Source: DATHVI01 sp035461385
Lineage (GTDB): Bacteria; Actinomycetota; Thermoleophilia; Solirubrobacterales; 70-9
NCBI GenBank assembly: GCA_035461385.1
Contig: DATHVI010000150.1
Span: 1 to 27,431, forward strand
Direction: 5' to 3'
Length of the DNA stretch: 27,431 nucleotides
Positions 22,884-27,431 of the stretch are shown here, one piece after another; positions within the stretch are counted from its first letter, which is position 1, and the number at the start of each line of letters is the position of its first letter. The translations under genes were made by a program, and so were the position numbers. The notes beneath the pieces were generated by a model, which did not search any database, had not been told where the DNA came from, and saw nothing but the letters and a program-made list of their open reading frames with translations.

Positions 22884-23558
22884 CTAAAGCTCCTCCTCCA
22901 TGCGCAGGGTGGCGATCATCGCCCGGATCCGGTCCGAGACCTCGTCCGGCCGACGATCGCCGTCGACCCGCTTCAGCAGTCCCTTGCCCTCGTAGTAGGA
23001 GATCAACGGCTCGGTCTTGTCGCGGTACTGGTCGAGCCGGTGACGGATCACCTCGGGCTTGTCGTCGTCGCGAACCTCGAGCCGCGCGCCGCAGACGTCG
23101 CAGACGTCGTCGTTCTTCGGCGGGTCGAACTCGACGTGGAAGACGTGCCCGCTCTTGACGCAGGTCCGCCGGCCGCCGAGGCGGCGGATCACCTCCTCGT
23201 CGTCGACGTCGATCAGCACCGCGGCCGTCAGCTCGCGCCCGAGCTCGGCCATCTTCGCGTCGAGCGCCTCGGCCTGGGGGATCGTGCGTGGGAAGCCGTC
23301 GAGGATGAAGCCGTCCTCGGCCTCGTGGTCGTCGATCCGCTCGGCGATCACCCCGACGATCACCTCGTCGGGGACGAGGTCGCCACGGTCCATGTACTCC
23401 TTCGCCTCGCGCCCGAGGTCGGTGCCGTCGCGAACCGCGGCCCGGAGGATGTCGCCGGTCGCGTAGTACGGCAGCCGGAAGTCCTCGGTGAGGCGCTCAC
23501 CTTGCGTTCCCTTGCCGCTCCCAGGCGGCCCCAGCAGGATCAGGTTCAGCTCGGACAC
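22884..23558 (-). CDS. adk: Adenylate kinase, long-LID form with altered zinc site
   Basis: Interconverts ATP, ADP and AMP. The 224-residue protein has the P-loop GPPGSGKGT at 10-18, the AMP-binding ATGDILRAAV and the DGFPRT segment. It has a long LID of the zinc type, C133-x2-S136-x16-C153-x2-C156: the spacing of the classic four-cysteine zinc motif is exact, but the second ligand is serine. Zinc may be bound weakly, or by a non-Cys ligand. The GTG start lacks a Shine-Dalgarno and a TAGGCT box ends 10 nt upstream, suggesting an independent near-leaderless transcript. A 147-nt gap separates it from secY. Confidence 0.95.
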   Translation of the reverse strand: MSELNLILLGPPGSGKGTQGERLTEDFRLPYYATGDILRAAVRDGTDLGREAKEYMDRGDLVPDEVIVGVIAERIDDHEAEDGFILDGFPRTIPQAEALDAKMAELGRELTAAVLIDVDDEEVIRRLGGRRTCVKSGHVFHVEFDPPKNDDVCDVCGARLEVRDDDKPEVIRHRLDQYRDKTEPLISYYEGKGLLKRVDGDRRPDEVSDRIRAMIATLRMEEEL

Positions 23559-23568
23559 GAGAGGGAAG

Positions 23569-23574
23569 AGCCTA
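23569..23574 (-). promoter_or_regulatory. Candidate -10 hexamer TAGGCT for adk
   Basis: TAGGCT on the minus strand ends 10 nt before the adk GTG, which is preceded by a pyrimidine-rich stretch and no Shine-Dalgarno. It would give adk-map-lipoprotein their own transcript. Confidence 0.4.
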
Positions 23575-23608
23575 CCCGAGCGCCGGCTGCAGGCAGGACG
23601 GCGAGGGC

Positions 23609-23627
23609 CTCCGGTCAGCTACCGGAG
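23609..23627. terminator. Perfect 7-bp hairpin in the secY-adk gap
   Basis: CTCCGGT and ACCGGAG pair perfectly around a 5-nt loop (CAGCT). It lies about 80 nt after the secY stop and upstream of the adk -10 box. There is no T-tract, so attenuation or Rho-assisted ending of the secY transcript is only a suggestion. Confidence 0.35.
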
Positions 23628-23705
23628 CTTGGTCGAAGCCCAAGTGAGCGAGTCGATCGGCCGAGGACAAACGGCAGGCGGCGGTTTGCAGCGTCCGCGC
23701 CGGGG

Positions 23706-24977
23706 CTACTTCAGAAAACCTTCGTAGTTGCGCATCATCAGCTGCGCTTCGAGCTGCTTGACCGTGTCGAGGGCGACGCCGACGACGATCAGGATCGAGG
23801 TGCCGCCGAAGAAGAAGTTCGCCGAGGTCTGGTTGATCAGGACCGTCGGCAGCGCGGCGACGGCGCCGAGGTAGAGCGCCCCCGGGAACGTCAGCCGGGA
23901 GAGGATCCGGTCGAGGTATTCGGCGGTAGGTCGCCCGGGCCTGACGCCGGGGATGAAGCCGCCGTACTTCTTCAGGTTGTCGGCCTGGTCGACCGGGTTG
24001 AAGGTGACCGCGGTGTAGAAGTAGGTGAAGATGATGATGAAGAAGACCTCGCCGACGATGTAGGCCCAGCCGTTGGGGCTGAAGAAGGCGGCGAAGTCGA
24101 GCGCGGCCGGAGTGTTGATCAGCTGGCCGATCGTCGGCGGGAACGCCATGATCGAGGCGGCGAAGATCACCGGGATCACGCCGGCCATGTTCACCCGCAG
24201 CGGCAGGTACGTGGAGCCGCCGCTGGTCATCTTGCGCCCGACGACCCGTTTCGCGTACTGGACCGGGATCCGCCGCTGGCCCTCCTGGACGTAGACGATC
24301 CCGACGATCACCGCGAGGGCGATGAACGGCATCATCACGATGAAGACCTGATCCGGGTTCGTCCACCAGCGGGTGATCCCCGGGGCGATCCCCGACGCGA
24401 TCGAGGCGAAGATCATCAGCGAGATCCCGTTGCCGATCCCGCGCTGGGTGATCAGCTCGCCCATCCACATCAGCAGCGTCGTCCCGGCCGTCAGCGAGAT
24501 CACGATCATCATCACCTTCGCGAAGGTGAGGTCGCCGACGACGCTGTTGCCGCCCTGGGTGGTGAACGTCTGGAACAGGAACACGTAGCCGAGCGACTGG
24601 CCGAACGCGAGCGCGACCGTGAGGTAGCGCGTGTACTGGGTGATCTTCTGCTGGCCGACCTCGCCCTCCTTCTGGAGCCGCTCCAGCGACGGGACCACCA
24701 CCGTCAACAGCTGGAGGATGATCGACGAGGTGATGTACGGCATGATCCCGAGCGCGAACAGGGACAGCCGCGAGAGGCTTCCGCCGGAGAACAGGTTGAG
24801 GAAGCCGAGGACGTCGGCGCCGGTGAAGTTGTCCTCGATCTGGTCGAGCGCGTCGACGTCGACTCCCGGCGCCGGGATGTAGGCCCCGAGCCGGTAGAGC
24901 AGCAGCATCGCCAGGGTGAAGGCGATCTTCCGCCGGATCTCCGGAACGGCGAACGCGTTGGCGATCGTCTGGAGCAA
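23706..24977 (-). CDS. secY: Protein translocase subunit SecY
   Basis: Channel subunit of the Sec translocon in the cytoplasmic membrane. The 423-residue protein has about ten membrane segments, beginning IRRKIAFTLAMLLLYRLGAY, with the plug-region GGSLSRLSLFALGIMPYITS and the cytoplasmic loop QRRIPVQYAKRVVGRKM, both characteristic. The start is TTG 24977, with GGAG 6 nt upstream; only three bases separate it from the rplO stop. The N-terminus MLQTIANAFAVPEIR is normal, and no other start restores it. It ends 147 nt before adk. Confidence 0.97.
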   Translation of the reverse strand: MLQTIANAFAVPEIRRKIAFTLAMLLLYRLGAYIPAPGVDVDALDQIEDNFTGADVLGFLNLFSGGSLSRLSLFALGIMPYITSSIILQLLTVVVPSLERLQKEGEVGQQKITQYTRYLTVALAFGQSLGYVFLFQTFTTQGGNSVVGDLTFAKVMMIVISLTAGTTLLMWMGELITQRGIGNGISLMIFASIASGIAPGITRWWTNPDQVFIVMMPFIALAVIVGIVYVQEGQRRIPVQYAKRVVGRKMTSGGSTYLPLRVNMAGVIPVIFAASIMAFPPTIGQLINTPAALDFAAFFSPNGWAYIVGEVFFIIIFTYFYTAVTFNPVDQADNLKKYGGFIPGVRPGRPTAEYLDRILSRLTFPGALYLGAVAALPTVLINQTSANFFFGGTSILIVVGVALDTVKQLEAQLMMRNYEGFLK

Positions 24978-24980
24978 GGG

Positions 24981-25520
24981 CTACTCCGCCGAAGCTTCGG
25001 CCTCGCGCCCGCTCGCGGCGCCGGTGGCGGCCGCGAGCGGCTCGCAGGTCCCGCCCGCCTTCTCGATCTTCTCCTTCGCGGAGGCGCTGAAGGCGTGGAC
25101 GCGGACGGTCAGCTTCTTCGAGATCTCGCCGCGTCCGAGGACCTTGACCGGGTGCGAGCGTTTCGCGAGCCCGGCCGCGCGCAGCGACTCGGGCGTGACC
25201 TCGGCGCCGTCGTCGAAGCGGGCCTCGAGGTCGGCGACGTTGACGGGCTGGGTGCGGGTTCGGAACGGCTCGAACGGCATCGACATCTTGTGATGCGGAC
25301 CACGCAGCTTGCGCATCCGCATGTGGATCGGGTTCTGGCCGCCCTCGTAGCCGGCCTTGCGCTTGTTGCCCGAGCGCGCGCCGGCGCCCTTGTGCCCGCG
25401 GCCGGATGTCTTGCCCGAGCCCGAGCCCTCGCCACGGCCGACCCGCTTGCGATCCTGGCGCGAGCCCGGCTTCGGCCGGACCGTGTGCAGGGCCACCTCC
25501 TCCGGGGACAGACGGGGCAT
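24981..25520 (-). CDS. rplO: 50S ribosomal protein L15, with terminal extensions
   Basis: Late-assembly large-subunit protein. The core is clear: LHTVRPKPGSRQDRKRVGRG, the Gly/Lys-rich GSGKTSGRGHKGAGARSG loop, and KVLGRGEISKKLTVRVHAFS. At 179 residues it exceeds the usual roughly 145-150. There are about nine extra residues in front (MPRLSPEEV) and an Ala/Glu tail (AAATGAASGREAEASAE). GGAGGGAAG precedes the ATG, which shares one base with the rpmD stop (TGATG). Confidence 0.96.
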   Translation of the reverse strand: MPRLSPEEVALHTVRPKPGSRQDRKRVGRGEGSGSGKTSGRGHKGAGARSGNKRKAGYEGGQNPIHMRMRKLRGPHHKMSMPFEPFRTRTQPVNVADLEARFDDGAEVTPESLRAAGLAKRSHPVKVLGRGEISKKLTVRVHAFSASAKEKIEKAGGTCEPLAAATGAASGREAEASAE

Positions 25521-25714
25521 CAGCGCTTCCCTCCGTCGCCGGAGCCGTCGTCGACCTCGACCAGGTGCTCGACCACACGCAGCATCCCGCGAAGCTGCGG
25601 GCTGTCCTCGAGCTGGGCCTCGCGGCCGATCCGCCCGAGCCGCAGCGAGCGCAGGGTGTCGCGCTGGCGCGGGTTGGCGCCGTTCGCGGAGCGAACCTGC
25701 CTCACGCTCACCAT
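25520..25714 (-). CDS. rpmD: 50S ribosomal protein L30
   Basis: Small large-subunit protein of 64 residues: VRQVRSANGANPRQRDTLRS then LRLGRIGREAQLEDSPQLRG and MLRVVEHLVEV, matching L30, with a short acidic-basic tail (DDGSGDGGKR). AGGAGG lies about 10 nt upstream of the ATG. It overlaps rpsE by one base on one side and rplO by one base on the other, both as TGATG. Confidence 0.95.
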   Translation of the reverse strand: MVSVRQVRSANGANPRQRDTLRSLRLGRIGREAQLEDSPQLRGMLRVVEHLVEVDDGSGDGGKR

Positions 25715-26460
25715 CAGGACCCGGCCTCCTCGGCGTCCTGCCCGGCAGCCGCCGACTCGCCCTGCGGCGCGGCGCCCGCCTCAGCCTCGGCGGAGGACTC
25801 GTCAGCCGCGGCGGCGGCCGGCTCGGCGCTCGCAGCGCCGCCGGCGCCGGCCTGATCGGCTTCCTCGGGCGGGGCGTCGGCCTTGACGGCCTCGTGGCCT
25901 TCCGGAGCCGGGGCGCCGTTGCCCTTCGCGTCGGCGAGCAGGTCGAGCCCGAGCACCTGCTTGACGCTCAGGCCCCGCAGCTTCGCGACGTCCTCGGGCC
26001 GGCGGAGGTGAATCAGCCCGTCCATCGTCGCCTTGACGAGGTTGATCGGGTTCTGGGTGCCGACGCTCTTCGAGAGCACGTCGCGAATCCCGGCGAGCTC
26101 GAGCACCGCGCGGACGCCGCCGCCGGCGATCACGCCGGTTCCGGGGCTGGCCGGGCGGAGCACGACGTGGCCCGATCCGAAGCGGCCGATGATCCGGTGC
26201 GGGATCGTCTGGCCGTACTTCGGCACCCGGATCAGGTTCTTCCGCGCGTCCTCGACGCCCTTCTGGATCGCCAGCGGGACCTCGCGGGCCTTGCCGTAGC
26301 CGATCCCGACCACCGATCCCTCGTCGCCGACGGCGACGAGCGCGGTGAACGAGAACCGGCGGCCGCCCTTGACGACCTTGGCGACGCGGTTGATCTCGAT
26401 CACCCGCTCCTGGAGGTCGAGTCCCTGGGGGTTGACTGTCTCGATGTCAGGCTTGCGCAT
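25714..26460 (-). CDS. rpsE: 30S ribosomal protein S5 with long Ala/Glu-rich C-terminal tail
   Basis: Small-subunit protein involved in decoding accuracy. Residues 1-170 are a normal S5: RVAKVVKGGRRFSFTALVAV, the KAREVPLAIQKGVEDARKN region and GGGVRAVLELAGIRDVLSKS. From about 171 to 248 there is an additional, probably disordered tail dominated by Ala, Glu, Gly, Asp and Pro, strongly acidic, so the protein is about 80 residues longer than typical. The ATG is 24 nt after rplR with no good Shine-Dalgarno; a TACCTT box lies 14 nt upstream, so an internal promoter is possible. Confidence 0.96.
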   Translation of the reverse strand: MRKPDIETVNPQGLDLQERVIEINRVAKVVKGGRRFSFTALVAVGDEGSVVGIGYGKAREVPLAIQKGVEDARKNLIRVPKYGQTIPHRIIGRFGSGHVVLRPASPGTGVIAGGGVRAVLELAGIRDVLSKSVGTQNPINLVKATMDGLIHLRRPEDVAKLRGLSVKQVLGLDLLADAKGNGAPAPEGHEAVKADAPPEEADQAGAGGAASAEPAAAAADESSAEAEAGAAPQGESAAAGQDAEEAGS

Positions 26461-26484
26461 CGGCGGAATGGTTGAAGGTAGCGA

Positions 26485-26838
26485 TCAGAACTCGAGTCCC
26501 GCTTCGCGCGCGGCCTCGGCGAGGGCCCGGACGCGACCGTGGTAGCGGTAGCCGCCGCGATCGAAGACGCAGGCCTCGACGCCGGCGCCCTTGCCGCGCT
26601 CGGCGATCAGCTCGCCGGCGCGCCTGGCCTGCTCGATCGGCGCGAGCTCCCGCAGCTCCGGCTCGGTCCAGGAGACGGCGGCGAGCGTGCTGCCCGCGCG
26701 GTCGTCGATCAGCTGGGCGACGAGCCCGCGGTTCGAGCGGAACACCGACAGCCGGGGGCGCTCGGCGGTGCCGCGAACGCGCGCACGGACGCGGCGCCGG
26801 CGGCGAAGTCGTTGCTGTGCCCTGGTTGCCACGGCCAT
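26485..26838 (-). CDS. rplR: 50S ribosomal protein L18
   Basis: 5S rRNA-binding protein of 117 residues. After the basic start (RAQQRLRRRRRVRARVRGTA) come ERPRLSVFRSNRGLVAQLID, a degenerate middle and the conserved end CVFDRGGYRYHGRVRALAEA. GGGAAG lies about 12 nt upstream. It begins 2 nt after the rplF stop. Confidence 0.96.
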   Translation of the reverse strand: MAVATRAQQRLRRRRRVRARVRGTAERPRLSVFRSNRGLVAQLIDDRAGSTLAAVSWTEPELRELAPIEQARRAGELIAERGKGAGVEACVFDRGGYRYHGRVRALAEAAREAGLEF

Positions 26839-26840
26839 CG

Positions 26841-27374
26841 TTACGCCCGCTTCCCGACCTTCCGGCGCACCTGCTCGCCTGCGTAGCGGATCCCCTTGCC
26901 CTTGTAGGGCTCGGGGGGCCGCACCCGGCGCACCCGCGCCGCGGTCTCGCCGACGAGCTGCTTGTCGATCCCGCGCACGATCACCTGGGTCGGCTGCGGA
27001 ACCTCGAACTCGACGCCCTCGGGCGCCTCGACCGACTTCGGCTGCGAGTAGCCGACCGAGAGCTCGAGCGACTTGCCCTGGAGCCGCGCCCGGTAACCGA
27101 CCCCCTGGATCTCGAGCCCGCGCTGATAACCGTTCGTCACGCCTTCGACCAGGTTCGCGATCAAGCTCCGGGTGAGCCCGTGCAGCGCCCGATCGGGCCC
27201 GCGATCGGTCGGCCGCTTGACGGTCAGCACCCCGTCCGACTCCTCGACCGTCATCCGGGGGCTGATCTGCTGGCTCAGCTCGCCCTTCGGGCCCTTGACC
27301 ACGACGGCGCCCGGCTTCACGTCGACGGTGACGCCGTCGGGCACCGGGATTGGCTTTCTACCGATCCGACTCAT
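26841..27374 (-). CDS. rplF: 50S ribosomal protein L6
   Basis: Large-subunit protein near the factor-binding site. The 177-residue product begins MSRIGRKPIPVPDGVTVDVK, has two repeated beta-alpha domains (VKGPKGELSQ; QGVGYRARLQGKSLELSVGY) and the terminal RVRPPEPYKGKGIRYAGEQV. Length is normal. It is the first complete gene of this strand's ribosomal run at the right edge. Confidence 0.97.
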   Translation of the reverse strand: MSRIGRKPIPVPDGVTVDVKPGAVVVKGPKGELSQQISPRMTVEESDGVLTVKRPTDRGPDRALHGLTRSLIANLVEGVTNGYQRGLEIQGVGYRARLQGKSLELSVGYSQPKSVEAPEGVEFEVPQPTQVIVRGIDKQLVGETAARVRRVRPPEPYKGKGIRYAGEQVRRKVGKRA

Positions 27375-27431
27375 GAGTCAAGGCTCGCCAGTTGCTCCGC
27401 TCTCGCCGTGAATACCTGGCCCGCGGCTACG
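27375..27431 (-). other. 57 nt upstream of rplF, not assigned
   Basis: By gene order this should hold the end of rpsH (S8), but no frame gives the usual GGEV...W ending. One frame stops 3 nt before rplF and another stops in an ATGA overlap with it. Too short to decide whether it is coding. Confidence 0.3.

Overview
The window is GC-rich bacterial DNA with densely packed genes and frequent GTG/TTG starts. A long ribosomal-protein/secY/adk/map/rpoA region, zinc-type S4 and adenylate kinase, and promoters with a bare TAnnnT -10 suggest a high-GC actinomycete, possibly of the Thermoleophilia/Solirubrobacterales type. That lineage call is inference from gene content and base composition; no rRNA is present to test it.

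Layout. (1) 1-7416, lipid, envelope and DNA-repair genes: the 3' part of a long-chain acyl-CoA synthetase (+), a convergent patatin-like phospholipase (-), a divergent D,D-carboxypeptidase PBP4/DacB (+), then surE-ligA (-) joined by an ATGA overlap. (2) 7417-7967: about 0.4 kb with no confident gene, followed by a palindromic TTAGG/CCTAA operator. (3) 7968-14309 (+): a ferric-iron ABC transporter (lipoprotein binding protein, fused double permease, ATPase) run together by start/stop overlaps with a tandem-hotdog thioesterase and a DAO-type FAD oxidoreductase. The permease has no ATG/GTG/TTG start, and the oxidoreductase carries one in-frame TAA. (4) 14366-16328 (-): truA and a secreted protein made of two related four-cysteine modules, which I do not recognise. 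(5) 16515-17888 (+): a secreted CSLREA/beta-helix protein lying between truA and rplQ. (6) 17898-20814 (-): rpmJ-rpsM-rpsK-rpsD-rpoA-rplQ. (7) 21024-21431 (+): a VOC/glyoxalase-fold gene. (8) 21492-27374 (-): rplF-rplR-rpsE-rpmD-rplO-secY-adk-map and a small lipoprotein.

How the parts work together. The minus-strand ribosomal block would be read from the right edge leftwards. It is cut in two by the lipoprotein and VOC genes at the place where infA usually sits; infA is not visible here. Genes within the block are coupled by TGATG overlaps or by stop codons built into the next Shine-Dalgarno sequence. The iron transporter operon is probably metal-regulated through the operator ahead of it, and the thioesterase and oxidoreductase are its translationally coupled passengers.

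No CRISPR array, transposase, integrase, tRNA or rRNA was seen. The best candidates for something new are the duplicated four-cysteine secreted protein, the iron operon with its unusual operator and passenger enzymes, the non-canonical permease start, and the repeated TACGCT-type near-leaderless promoters.
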